Assembly (NCBI GenBank): GCA_003864495.1
Contig: ML133457.1
Location: 1,550,001 to 1,614,000 of the forward strand
Source: Nemopilema nomurai
Lineage: Eukaryota > Cnidaria > Scyphozoa > Rhizostomeae > Rhizostomatidae
DNA: 64,000 bases
Reading direction: 5' to 3'
Positions 12,740-25,400 of the stretch are shown piece by piece. The notes under the pieces were generated by a model, which did not search any database, was not told the DNA's origin, and saw only the letters and a program-made list of their open reading frames with translations. The position numbers were made by a program, and so were the translations under genes. How positions within the stretch are numbered: the first letter of the stretch is position 1; each line of letters begins with the position of its first letter.

Positions 12740-14879
12740 ATCCTTTTGCTCAATTTGATGCAAATAAGCATCAACGCAAATGTCCAAAGATGAGTGAAAC
12801 GCCATTTCTTTGGTGGGCTTTTTTACATCTTCATGGAATTGATCTTTGTGACGTCTTCATGAAATAAAACTTCGTGACGTCATTTTCCTTTTGAAGCCCT
12901 TAATGTTGCTTTATTTATCGAGATATGTCCAAAGGTTATTGTAAAATAGTTTGCTTTTGCTGTAAGCACGAAGAAAGTAACTCCAGAAAGACATATTTGT
13001 AAGGAAAAATTCCTATTGTAGATCCTTTTTAGTCGCTAAATGCCTATTTTGTATTCCGTATTGAAGTGGTGGGGTAGCCATTACCCCGCCAGTGTGTACA
13101 AATTGTATGTGTTGGTAAAGGAAACTTAATTATAGGTCACTATGGTTAGAAGAAAATTTGATAGAAATGTTTATGTTGGTGTAATGACAATACTTTTTTC
13201 GTGGACTTGAACGGAAATAGAAAGTAGCTACGAGTAGGAGGAATAAATGTGCTGTTATTCATATTGTCTTTACCATTGAATAAACTGCGGAAAATGGAAA
13301 TATTTCAAAGATTTAAGCGAAAAGTATCGGAGATTGAATTGGGTACCCAAACTGCCACATTACGTTCTGTGTTTCCATTATTGAAGTTTTGTCTCATTAT
13401 AAAGAATTTATGTTTGTTTTCTTTCTCCGGCAATAACCTGTTTTCCAACTCCAGCTTGCCTTCTGTTTGAGAATCAAGTGCCTTTAGCATCCAAAATATG
13501 GGTATTTGTATTGACAGTTTTTTGCTAGCCCGACAAGGCAACAATTACCGGATGTTGTCTAGAATTTGGTCATGATTTGATGTAGCCTTGGAATGGAACT
13601 TGGGAGGCCATAATGGTGAATCTGCTAGGCCTAGTCTTGCTATTCGCAAAAAAACCGAATTTTTTGCAAGTGTGCCATTTTGAGGATGCCATCTTGGCTG
13701 AAACTATAATTCACAGCTTCTTTACTTCACGTTGATCAGATGCAGGCAGAAAAAGTAAAGATTTTGATAATTGCCCGTTTACAGAGACTGTTGCTTTGCT
13801 CGCATGGCGAAGAGAGTGTGTCTGTAAAGAAAAATTAATCTCGGTGACAGTTCAAGTTTCTGACCGCTTTTGTAACATTTTGAGTGAGAGTGTTACTAAA
13901 TTGGTATTTTTCAATCCTCTTGTTCAGCTTTCCTCGTGAATAATTTCCCTTGTAGTGACTCCTTTATATAAATATGATTTCATATTTGAGTCAGAGTCAG
14001 TCAGAAACAGAGCTACAGAATACAACAGGCAACGCGTCGTCTCTCTCTTTCTCGGCCTGGTTCCGTGTTCTCTGCACGTTAAACAAGACAAATTTGGCTC
14101 GGATCGTTCATAGAGGTTGGGCAACGCAGTCGGTAGAAACCCATCACAACTCGTTTCTACACCCATATCATTTACTATTTATGACGGTAATTTCGTTTCC
14201 CTAAGAATTCTTTACCCTGAGTTTTGATATTTCTGCTATCAGGAAGGGCATTTAGTCACTATTTATTTAGATCACTATAGTAGATAAATTTGCACTAATG
14301 GTTGAACATTTTCGCGAGTTTGTACTGCCTTGATACTGTCCTTTTTCAACCTGTCCTTTGGAGTTGCAAGTTGATCAATCGCAGCCTAAAGAATTCCCAA
14401 ACCAAATTTATTCTTGAATCCTGCGGCTTCGTTGAAATTACTCAAAACTCTACTCAATTATTCAATTTTTTTTCTCCAATGTTGCAGGACTGTTTCAAAC
14501 TTCACAAACTTTTGGCTACTTATCCTACTTTATTTTATAGGCCAACACTGTAGACAGCTGTTGAAACTATCAGAATTTGCCAATATCCGACTTAGAACGA
14601 TAGAGAGAAATTTACAAACAGGGCATGTCAACATCTTTTGGAGTCAAAATGCAGCCGTCATAGCTCCAGCTGGGGTCTAGTACTGCTTAGATAGTTGTTC
14701 ATCTCTGGGAATTCTCAATGTTTTGAGTCAGATAACTTTCGTTCATCCAGCTTAAGTGTAGATGTTGACTTTTTAGACTTGTTTATTTCAATTTGAAGGC
14801 CTATTTTTGGCTCAGTTCCAAATGTTGAGCCTTCACTTCCTTCAGACTTTGTAGTTGCGCTAAAGAGTCTGGGGCGAGA
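12740..14879. other. Intergenic stretch between GTF2H1 and SYCP3
   Basis: No gene was recognised. Two GTGACGTC motifs lie 25 bp apart at 12848-12882. The second forms a full cAMP-response-type palindrome, TGACGTCA, at 12875-12882. Open frames in this stretch are short and show no recognised domain. Confidence 0.4.
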
Positions 14880-14893
14880 TTTTGGCGCCAAAA
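14880..14893. promoter_or_regulatory. Perfect palindromic E2F-type site upstream of SYCP3
   Basis: The 14-bp sequence TTTTGGCGCCAAAA is a perfect palindrome and matches the E2F consensus TTTSSCGC on both strands. It lies about 100 bp before the SYCP3 start codon, a normal promoter-proximal distance. In mammals E2F6 silences several meiotic genes through E2F sites. Use here is inferred. Confidence 0.6.
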
Positions 14894-14994
14894 AGTTCGC
14901 CTTTGAAATGACGCGTACATGTGTAAATTGATTTTCAACTTGTGTTTATGAAGAAAGACACTCGCAAATTTTCACAAAGCCTTGAGACTGAATC

Positions 14995-17858
14995 ATGCCT
15001 TCCAACTCAAGAAAAACTAAGCAAGTAACTAAAAACATTGTTGATTTTGATTTTGAAGAGAAAGAACAAGAAGTTGCGGAAGAAGGTAGGTGCTTTCTAA
15101 TGTATCATGCTATAGTTTCATACAGCTAGCCATTGAGAGAGCGATTCTATTTAAAACATTCTTTCAAATTTCTTTTAAACAACTTTGCTAGTCTTAAATG
15201 CTTTCAAAGAGGCATGCTTAATCTTGAACATCCTCTATAGAAATATTTAGATACATTTTTTAAAATCAGCTTTTGAAAGAGAATAGCTGAAACAGACATA
15301 AACTCTGCAACAAATGGATGCTATAATGAGAGAAAAACAACTTCTTGAGCCTAGAGAGTTACTTTAGTCAGTTGTTACTGATATACCTTAAGAATTCTTC
15401 GTTGTTTAATAATAACTAAATATGACTGCATTTTAAAGCACCACCTGCGGGCCAAAGTAAAACAAGAAAGAGAAATTTTGCAAAACCACCATCAGATGAA
15501 GAGACTGACAGTGAACAAGCTTTGGATACCAAAGTGTAAGTAAAATATTGAAAAAGTGAAATGTTTTCAGCAACGAGACGTTAAATTGAATTTGACTGGC
15601 AATTATTTCTCACAACAATGGTGCCTAATCTTGTTTTCAATATCGATATATTAATGGCTCTAAAAACTACAAATCCTTCTTCCAGGGACACCTGTGAAAT
15701 GGAGATGCAAAATGTCCTTAGCAGTTTTGGAGGTACTTGTTTGAAACACCTATCCTTTTTTCTAAAATGTATTTCTTAACCATACTTTTTGTCTGCAATA
15801 TTTAATCAAAATAACTAACAGAAGTTTTCCTTCAGTATCAATGAATTACTTCAATGTCGAAAGTATTCAAAGTCGATATCGATTAATGAGTAAGAAAATA
15901 TTAAGATTCAAAGGTTCATGCACTCATAATTTTACTGCTCGTAAAAACAAAATTTGTGAAAGCAATTTGAAACCAGGGTATTCATCCGTTGTGTTTTTTA
16001 AATGTGTGTATGACCAAGTCTTTTAGGTGACATTGTTTTGTCCTATCAATGAAATTCTGTAACACCGGTTTAATAAGTAATAACTGCGTAACGCAAAATT
16101 AGCATGATTTACTTTCTCACTAAGCTGACATAACAAGAACTCTTGCTGCAAAACGGAAACGACTCCAGCATTTCACTCAAGCGTCATTGAAGTCTGCAAA
16201 CAGAAAGTACGAAGACACTTTGAACTCCCAACAAACAGAGAGGTAAGGAAAACCCATATTTGTAGGTCACTTTATGTATGATATGCCAACCTGTTGAAAT
16301 CTAAGAATGACATCAAACTTTTATCACGATTTTAAAGGTTTTTATCAATGTCATCAGTTTCAGTTTATCAAATTATGGAACTTCATCAAATAATTGCTCG
16401 CGATTGGTTGAAAAAATTTGCATTACTTACGTGGGTGACAGGGCCTTAACTGGAACAGCCTTTAGTCAAAATGTTTTCAAAGTTAAATCTTGAAGCGTTT
16501 TTCTGTTTATTCATGTTACAAATGACCTGAAATATCAATCTGCGTTATTTAGAAAGAAGTTATGTGAAGAATTCGGTCGCCAAATTAACGCAGTTTTTGG
16601 GCAGTGGGATAGCGACCTTACTAAATCAAAGGAAAGCGAAGAAAAAATGGAGGTAATGGTATAATGTAAACATGTCTCTTCGTGTAAACACTATGTTGAA
16701 GAAACCAATCTTTTGGAAGTTGCCTTTGAGAGTGGATATTTTTAGTTTTGATGAAGGGAGAGAAACTGCTGATTTTGAAGAAATGTTGCGTTTTAATGTC
16801 ATTCCGGGGTTGCCGAAGTTTAGTCATTTGAATATGTTCCCTTTGCCCAGAACCTAACAGCAGTAGTCGCATCTATTCTTGTAAAAAACCAACTGCTTGA
16901 TAAACTATAATTACTTTATTAAATATTCTAGAGCAAGGTTTCTGCATTTCATCTTCATAGGTAAAATTTGAAAACACATATTACAATAGATACGCAGACA
17001 AAGGGGTTTTATTGTCTGTAGGAGGTCTATGCCATATTTCTCGAATCATAATTTTCAGAAAGAATAGAAAAATACTTGCTTTTCAAAACATTTTATGTAA
17101 TAGATTTGTGAGAAAGTGAAGCTAATTTAGTACTTATTAAAATGGTTAGACATGTTTTCGCCAAATTGTAATGCATTCGTGTTTGTCCTTTGAAAAGAAT
17201 CTGCTACGCCAGCAATTCAAGTCAATGCAACAAAATCGCATTTGCCAGTCACAAAGAATCAGGCTATTAGACAACTACACGAGCAGTTCAATAAGACACT
17301 TGTGGAACTCGAGAAGGTGCACCAGGATCAACAAAACACCATTCAAGGGGACATCAGGAAGGAGCTGTCCCAGCTGCAAAAGAAAATGCTCATGGACACG
17401 GTATGGGTGGCAAAGTAACTCCAGGAGGAATCTTGATTGCTGAATGGAATCATTTTTGTCTCCTTTTTAAGATTACAAATAACTTATTCTTGTAAAATTT
17501 TAGTAAGAGTTGAAGTTAGAGTAAGGCAATTCGAGTGAAAAAATCGTGAAATGGGATCGTATTCTTATTTCAAAGCTGTTCCTTTGTGAAAGCTTTTGCC
17601 TCTATAAAAATAAAGTCAACGATGAAACGTGCGAAAAGCATAACAAATTTATGAAAGGCAGAGAACTGAAGGTGTTGTTGTAAGCATTTCATGGATAGGA
17701 AGTGAATATAAATATTACTGACAATGTTTCATGAAGTGACTTATTTTGATGGCCTATAGCTGTGGCAGTATTCTTACTATCGATTCTCTTTTTTACAGCA
17801 ACAAGAGGAAATCTCTAATGTGCGAAAGTCTTTGCAAACAATGTTGGCGCAAGTGTAA
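14995..17858 (+). CDS. SYCP3: Synaptonemal complex protein 3, with a frameshift in exon 6
   Basis: SYCP3 builds the lateral (axial) elements of the synaptonemal complex along meiotic chromosomes. Seven exons: 14995-15085, 15439-15535, 15686-15732, 16125-16242, 16553-16652, 17198-17400, 17799-17858. An acidic N-terminal part is followed by the coiled-coil Cor1 domain, with blocks AAKRKRLQHFTQASLK, FGQWDSDL, RQQFKSMQQNRI, LHEQFNKTLVELEKVH, LQKKMLMDTQQ and the C-terminal VRKSLQTML. These match vertebrate SYCP3 in order. Exon 6 enters in one frame, matching up to QSQRIR, then must shift by one base near 17252-17265 to continue with the conserved IRQLHEQF. It is 203 bp long between two phase-0 introns, so one base is missing. 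The full protein would have about 238 residues, close to the vertebrate length. This is either an assembly error or a broken allele. Confidence 0.92.
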
Positions 17859-18969
17859 AGATACCTATTGAGACAATTTACTACATACTATGCTGCAAGG
17901 GCAACTGCTCCAACAGTCAGGTCTGGGCCAACAGTTAAATCTCAATGTCTACAGATAAACTTCTTAGCTATGTTCTCATTTGTATTCACATTAGCATTCG
18001 CACATTGCATTTTAATTTCTTAAATAGGTGCATCTTGAATCTATTAAATAATCACAAAAGCGGGACAGATTTTCAATTTAATGTCGAAGTTTAAAGAGTC
18101 AAATTTGGACCTGCTCCCAGATGTTATCTATAACTTAAATTTTATTTTGATCAAAGAGCTCCTAGGCGGGTAGCAAACTGCAGCTTTTAATGCCATTACA
18201 ATAATTCAGGATGAAGAAGCATGAAAAGTTACATTTATTTCAAGGCAAATGCGTGAGAATATAAAGCCTAGGCATTGAGAAATTCTTCTCTCTTGATGTT
18301 CAGTGCAATTTTGCAAAAGCTACTTAATGGTTTACGGATAACCTTTCGGCATTCCTTATACAATAACAGCTTCAATATATTAAATTTGGTTTTGTTGCTC
18401 ACCGTTAATCAACTAATTGAAAAGATTTCAGAATAGCAATGTTAAACAATATTTGAATGTTGGAAACCAATACTTGCATTCTATCACACTTTCCTGAAAT
18501 CTTCACTTTGTTAAAATGGTTATTCAAATTTATAGCTTTTGGTGCTTTTCGTTACAAAAAATTGCAAGTTTTATGATAAAAAAAATTAAGAACCTTCAAG
18601 CCCTTCAAACAAGGTTAGCAGAGTTACTAAAATTTATGCACTTTTTAATTTCCTTAAAATATTGGGGAAATATCACTTCTTTGGAAAATGAGTCACCGAA
18701 ACAAGGAAAACTAAAAAAAAGTTTACTTTCTCACACACAAGATGATAAGTTTATTATCAATTGTACAACTAAGTGCACGTCAAGTTATTAAAATGAATAA
18801 GATGTTAAAAAAACAGGCAGTTCAAATTTATCAGCATGCAACAACGGGTCACGAACATTATCAAATATGCAATAATAAGCGAAAATGGCCAAGAAACCGT
18901 CACTTTCATATTCTTTGAGCGAAGGAAACAAAAAAACAGGGCCTAACATCAAGATTAAGGGAGATTGCA
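17859..18969. other. Intergenic stretch after SYCP3
   Basis: AT-rich DNA between the convergent 3' ends of SYCP3 and DNAI7. No gene was recognised. The satellite array begins at its right end. Confidence 0.4.
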
Positions 18970-21900
18970 TAGAATACCTGCTGTTCGGTCAAAAATTTAC
19001 GACACTTTTCCCCAATTAATCGATTTCAAACATAAGACCCTTGGTTAGGAGTATAAGTCGGCTTTTTATATTGCTTTTTTAAACCCTAGAGATGAATTTC
19101 TAACGCAAAATAATTAGGCAAAAGTCGGCAATTTCCCGAGGCTATAGCCTTGAATTTTGCTAAAAAAGTCAAAGCAATTTTTCCTTCAAAAATTGAATGC
19201 CAATGAGCAAATCATTGCGTAAGTAGTGTAAGCAGGCTTTTTATATTGATTCTATAAGCCCTAGAGCTAAATTTCTAATTAAAAATAATTAAGCAAAAGT
19301 CGGCAATTTCTCAAGGCTATAGCCTTGCATTTTGCTCGAAAAGTCAAAGCAATTTTTTCTTCAAAAATCGAATGCCAATGAGCAAATCATTGCGTAAGTA
19401 GTGTAAGCAGGCTTTTTATATTGATTCTATAAGCCCTAGAGCTAAATTTCTAATTAAAAATAATTAAGCAAAAGTCGGCAATTTCTCAAGGCTATAGCCT
19501 TGCATTTTGCTCGAAAAGTCAAAGCAATTTTTCCTTCAAAAATCGAATGCCAATGAGCAAATCATTGCGTAAGTAGTGTAAGCAGGCTTTTTATATTGAT
19601 TCTATAAGCCCTAGAGCTAAATTTCTAATTAAAAATAATTAAGCAAAAGTCGGCAATTTCTCAAGGCTATAGCCTTGCATTTTGCTCGAAAAGTCAAAGC
19701 AATTTTTTCTTCAAAAATCGAATGCCAATGAGCAAATCATTGCGTAAGTAGTGTAAGCAGGCTTTTTATATTGATTCTATAAGCCCTAGAGCTAAATTTC
19801 TAATTAAAAATAATTAAGCAAAAGTCGGCAATTTCTCAAGGCTATAGCCTTGCATTTTGCTCGAAAAGTCAAAGCAATTTTTCCTTCAAAAATCGAATGC
19901 CAATGAGCAAATCATTGCGTAAGTAGTGTAAGCAGGCTTTTTATATTGATTCTATAAGCCCTAGAGCTAAATTTCTAATTAAAAATAATTAAAAAAAGTC
20001 GGCAATTTCTCAAGGCTATAGCCTTGCATTTTGCTCGAAAAGTCAAAGCATTTTTTTCTTCAAAAATCGAATACCAATGATCAAATCTTCGCGTAAGTAG
20101 TGTAAGCAGGCTTTTTATATTGATTATATAAACCCTAGAGCTGAATTTCTACTGAAAAATAATTAGGCAAAAGTCGGCAATTTCTCAAGGCTATAGCCTT
20201 GCATTTTGCTCGAAAAGTCAAAGCAATTTTTCCTTCAAAAATCGAATGCCAATGATCAAATCTTCGCGTAAGTAGTGTAAGCAGGCTTTTTATATTGATT
20301 CTATAAGCCCTAGAGCTAAATTTCTAATTAAAAATAATTAAGCAAAAGTCGGCAATTTCTCAAGGCTATAGCCTTGCATTTTGCTCGAAAAGTCAAAGCA
20401 ATTTTTTCTTCAAAAATCGAATGCCAATGATCAAATCTTCGCGCAAGTAGTGTAAGCAGGCTTTTTATATTGATTTTATAAACCCTAGAGCTGAATTTCT
20501 ACTGAAAAATAATTAGGCAAAAGTCGGCAATTTCTCAAGGCTATAGCCTTGCATTTTGCTCGAAAAGTCAAAGCAATTTTTCCTTCAAAAAATCGAATAC
20601 CAATGATCAAATCTTCAAGTAAGTAGTGTAAGCAGGCTTTTTATATTGCTTTTTGAAACCCTAGAGCTAAGTTTCTAATGAAAAATACTTAGTCAAATGT
20701 CGGCCATTTTCCAAGGCTTTAGCCTTGCATTTTGCTCGAAAAGTCAAAGCAATTTTTCCTTTAAAAATCGAATGCCAATGATCAAATCTTTGCGTAAGTA
20801 GTGTAAGCAGGCTTTTTATTTTGCTTTTTGAAACCCTAAAGCTAAATTTCTACTGAAAAATAATCAGGCAAAAGTCGGCAATTTCTCAAGGCTATAGCCT
20901 TGCATTTTGCTCGAAAAGTCAAAGCAATTTTTCCTTCAAAAAATCGAATACCAATGATCAAATCTTTAAGTAAGTAGTGTAAGCAGGCTTTTTATATTGC
21001 TTTTTGAAACCCTAGAGCTAAGTTTCTAATGAAAAATACTTAGTCAAATGTCGGCCATTTTCCAAGGCTTTAGCCTTGCATTTTGCTCGAAAAGTCAAAG
21101 CAATTTTTCCTTTAAAAATCGAATGCCAATGATCAAATCTTTGCGTAAGTAGTGTAAGCAGGCTTTTTATTTTGCTTTTTGAAACCCTAAAGCTAAATTT
21201 CTACTGAAAAATAATCAGGCAAAAGTCGGCCATTTCCCAAGGCTATAGCCTTGCATTTTGCTCGAAAAGTCAAAGAAATTTTTTCTTCAAAAATCGAATA
21301 CCAATGATCAAATCTTTGCGTAAGTAGTGTAAGCAGGCTTTTTATATTGCTTTTTGAAACCCTAGAGCTGAATTTCTAATGAAAAATAATAGGGCAAAAG
21401 TCGGCCATTTCCCAAGGCTATAGCCTTGCATTTTGCTCGAAAAGTCAAAGCAATTTTTCCTTCAAAAATCGAATACCAATTATCAAATCTTTGCGTAAGT
21501 AGTGTAAGCAGGCTTTTTATATTGATTTTTTAAACCCTAGAGCTAAATTTCTAATGAAAAATACTTAGTCAAATGTCGGCCATTTTCCAAGGCTTTAGCC
21601 TTGCATTTTGCTCGAAAAGTCAAAGCAATTTTTCCTTTAAAAATCGAATGCCAATGATCAAATCTTTGCGTAAGTAGTGTAAGCAGGCTTTTTATTTTGC
21701 TTTTTGAAACCCTAAAGCTAAATTTCTACTGAAAAATAATCAGGCAAAAGTCGGCCATTTCCCAAGGCTATAGCCTTGCATTTTGCTCGAAAAGTCAAAG
21801 AAATTTTTTCTTCAAAAATCGAATACCAATGATCAAATCTTTGCGTAAGTAGTGTAAGCAGGCTTTTTATATTACTTTTTTAAATCCTAGAGCTGAATTT

Positions 21901-22130
21901 CTTCTGAAAAATAATTAGGCAAAAGTCGGCCATTTCTCAAGACTATAGACTTGCATTTTTCTCGAAAAGTCAAAGCAATTTTTCCTTCAAAAATCGAATA
22001 CCAATTATCAAATCTTTGCGTAAGTAGTGTAAGCAGCCTTTTTATATTGTATTTTGAAACCCTAGAGCTGAATTTCTAATGAAAAATACTTAGTCAAGAG
22101 TCGGCAATTTTTCAAGGCTATAGCCTTAGA
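18970..22130. repeat. Satellite array of 175-bp units, each with a 16-bp palindrome
   Basis: The motif GCGTAAGTAGTGTAAGCAGG recurs at 19217, 19392, 19567, 19742, 19917, 20091, 20266, 20441 and onward to 22018, spaced 174-176 bp. There are about 18 units; the left edge near 18970 is degenerate. Each unit carries CAAGGCTATAGCCTTG (for example 19312 and 19487) or a one- or two-base variant. The left half alternates between two unit types, giving a 350-bp period. Near the right end three unit types recur, giving a 525-bp period. The array stops inside the palindrome at about 22127. It separates the 3' ends of SYCP3 and DNAI7. No coding potential was seen. Confidence 0.97.
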
Positions 22131-22301
22131 CAACGGAGGAATGGCTCACAAGCTCTGATAACACGAAGCAAACCTTTCGACTGCGAAAGAAGTTGAGCAA
22201 TGCAAATGAAAATTTAAGACGCACTCACAATTATCATTCACATCTTTGAAAAAAAACAAACTGTCTGGACCACAAAGAAAATCAATCGTTGCTTGGAAGT
22301 T

Positions 22302-22307
22302 TTTATT
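22302..22307 (-). terminator. Likely poly(A) signal of DNAI7
   Basis: AATAAA on the minus strand, about 95 bp beyond the DNAI7 stop codon and before the satellite array. Confidence 0.5.
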
Positions 22308-22401
22308 TGGTAGTTTCATGAAGGTTAATATATACAGCTATGTTACACTTTCATAATATAGCGGAAAAATGGAGTAATATTGCAAGGCAGAAAGAGCTAG
22401 C

Positions 22402-25400
22402 TTAAGAATAGATGAGAAAGTTGGTCGCCTTCAAAAGCTTGTATACACAGTCTGCATAGTGGAAAGATGATTCTGAAACACGGTTTTTGGCTGTTTCATT
22501 TCCTCTGCCTTGGACCATGTGGAAGAGGTCAGGGTGCATCTGAAATTCAAGTTCGTATATTCATGGTTCTTGTTGATGATCAAAATAAGATAAAAATATC
22601 ATGATTACTATGATCATATCTATGATGTTACTGATCATGATAGTGATTATAATCATGTTGCTTGTGGTAATAGTGATCGTGGTGATTTTCATGGTGTTGT
22701 TTATGAGGATCGTAATCGGGACGATTATGCTCCGTCTCGAATCATGTTGATTTGCATGATGTTGATTTGTGATTATGATTGTACGTACTTTGATCATAGT
22801 GATCATAGAGATGATAAAGACGACAATCATGATGATGATTCAGCCGACGATATGAAAAATGCCATCATTGATGACTGCATCATAACATCATCTTCACATA
22901 ACTAATGTCTTAATTCTATATGCTGCTGATCATGGTACAAATATACAGAGATAACAATACATAACCTCATCATCATCTATGCATCTTTTCAGGCCAATAT
23001 TTTCCTTTTTCGACAAAAATGTTTGGAAGTAAAGCTCTGTAGATAGCAAATAATAAAAGAGGATAAAATAAACCAAACCTGGGAGTTTTCTGCAATATCT
23101 TTTGAGAAGTTCTCGTCAAATTCCCCCATTGCTAGTTTGTAGCAAATCCTTGTAGATGCCATGTACAGAACATAATCCTCCTAGATTTAATAAAGACGTG
23201 TTACGCAATGGAAGCCAATGATATTCATTCCAAGCTATCAGACATCAGTCACCTCTGAAAAGTGTATACTGTTCGCATGTAGGCGTCTGGCTTTTGCTTC
23301 ATTACGACGCCCTTCTCTGTACGCATTGAAGCAACAAGCAAACACTTTTATTCCACATGAGCTCTAGTTTTGGTTGTAATAGCTAAAAAAACTCTTCTTA
23401 ACGTCAGAGTGATATAAAAACTTGAGATTCTCGTTAACATCAAGCTATACTGATCTGTTGTGATAAGCAACACAGGTTAATGGCAAATAGATGGCAGTAA
23501 AGCGATTATTTCACTGCTTATGCTGAACATGACCCAGGCATGGCTTATTGTCAATGTTCAACGACAAGAAATAGCTTAAATTCTTGTTGGAGAAAGTGCT
23601 GAATGGCATAGACAGCTTGACATTATAAAAGGTCCACTATGGAAGAACATAGCCACTTTCTAGAGGCTCAATCAGATCCTTTACACCAGGTCTACAAGAT
23701 GTAAGTTGTCGATTGAGTCCCTTTTCAATTTGGCACTGATTACATCACATTGCTGCTGCATTTAATACCTCCGTCGGCTGGTCCTCCTTGCACCACTCCA
23801 CAGCACCTAGCACCACTGTGTCCTCAGGGCATTCTTCCACCCCGTTCCACTTGCTCCAGCAGTAGGCGTAGGCCGATGATGACAAAGCAAGTTGCTCATA
23901 CACAGAGTCTACAAACGTCAAATCCTATGAAAACATAAATACTACATTAGCTTTGAAATGATTGTTATTTTCAAAAAAAGCTCCTTACGAACCAGGATAT
24001 GAATTTAGCTATTTATGTCTCAAATCTTATGCTATTTAATTTCACATGCAGAAACCATAATGCTATTAGACTGTATATTTAGGAGAAAAAGATGAAATCT
24101 GACTAAAATGACTGATTGGTCGTCTCTGTTAAGCAAAATTGAATTTGACAAAGCTAGGGATATTGTATCCTTATTCTTAAGTTACTTTATTACCTATCAG
24201 ATGTGTAGCTACATTCTTCTTAGAATGTGAAATTATATAAAAGACTATATTTGCAAGAGACTTTCAAATTTCCCCTGCATTGATAGATGAACCGATATGA
24301 AAACCATGTATCAACCAGAACCCCCAAAAATGGAAAAGGTAACCATTTCACCTTTCAGAAGACTGTCTTTTAAATTACCTTTTTGCAGATGCTAACGTAT
24401 TTGTCTCCGTCTTCTGCTGGGAATATGTTGATTCCAGAAGCTTTGAGTTTCTGTCAAACAAAAGACGGCAGTCGGTGAAAAATTCTTAGTATAATGCAGC
24501 ATTATGGGGCATGCCTTCCCATGGTAAGGCAAGGCATGGCATAATGTTGTGTTATATAATATGATGTAGGTAATATATAAAAAATAGATATACCAGTGTA
24601 ACGGAACGTTTAATCTTATGGAACGTTCTTTTGCCGAAAAACTCGTCATAGCAACTGAAAACGTTGTTTATTTATTTGCGTATTTATCTCTAGGTAATGA
24701 AAATAACCTATTACGCGTTAGAAAATAGGGACATGACATGGGAAACATCACTTCACGATAACTACAATAATTACGATAACTATGCACAATGCACCTACGT
24801 CATTCGATTGTAATGACCACTAACAATTTTTCATTATACTCTGCATTGCTAACTGTTGTAAGTAAACAGCTCTCTTGAGAAAGTTGGTCAGTTGAAACGA
24901 GACAGTATGACGCAAAGAGAATTTAAGATATGAGAGTTTAAGTTAACTTGAAATGATACAAATGGCCCATTTAGATTGTCGTGTTTTTGCACAGTATTAG
25001 AATTGAACTGTAAGTGGTGTCACGTGAAAGCCAATTTATACAGGATGAGTAGGTACTTTCCCACAGATGAATCTGTTAATTTTCATTAGACATATTGTTC
25101 ATCGCAAATACGGCTTACATTAATAAGTTTCTTGGGGGCCATCCATTCGCCAAGCCAGTTCTTGAGGGCATCGTTATCATCTGGCTTCCGTAGACAGCAT
25201 TGTGACTCCTAATCAGAAAAATATATATATCAGTATAAGTAGTAACTTGGAAGAAAGTTACTCAAACTATGCTCACATTTTTACCATCAATTTCGAATTT
25301 CCAATCATACGCTCATTCTCCCCCCCCCCCCCCCCCCTAGTGTTTTCGATCCGCAACTGGCTATTTATTTTGTAACATTTGGTTCTTTTCGACGATTGCA

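Noticed and set aside
18970..22130. A CRISPR-like array, because of regularly spaced palindromes
   Set aside because: The spacers are not unique. The whole 175-bp unit repeats in tandem, and the genome is animal.
22561..22830. An Ile/Met-rich open frame on the minus strand
   Set aside because: It is a reading of the GATCAT-type low-complexity tract inside the last DNAI7 intron.
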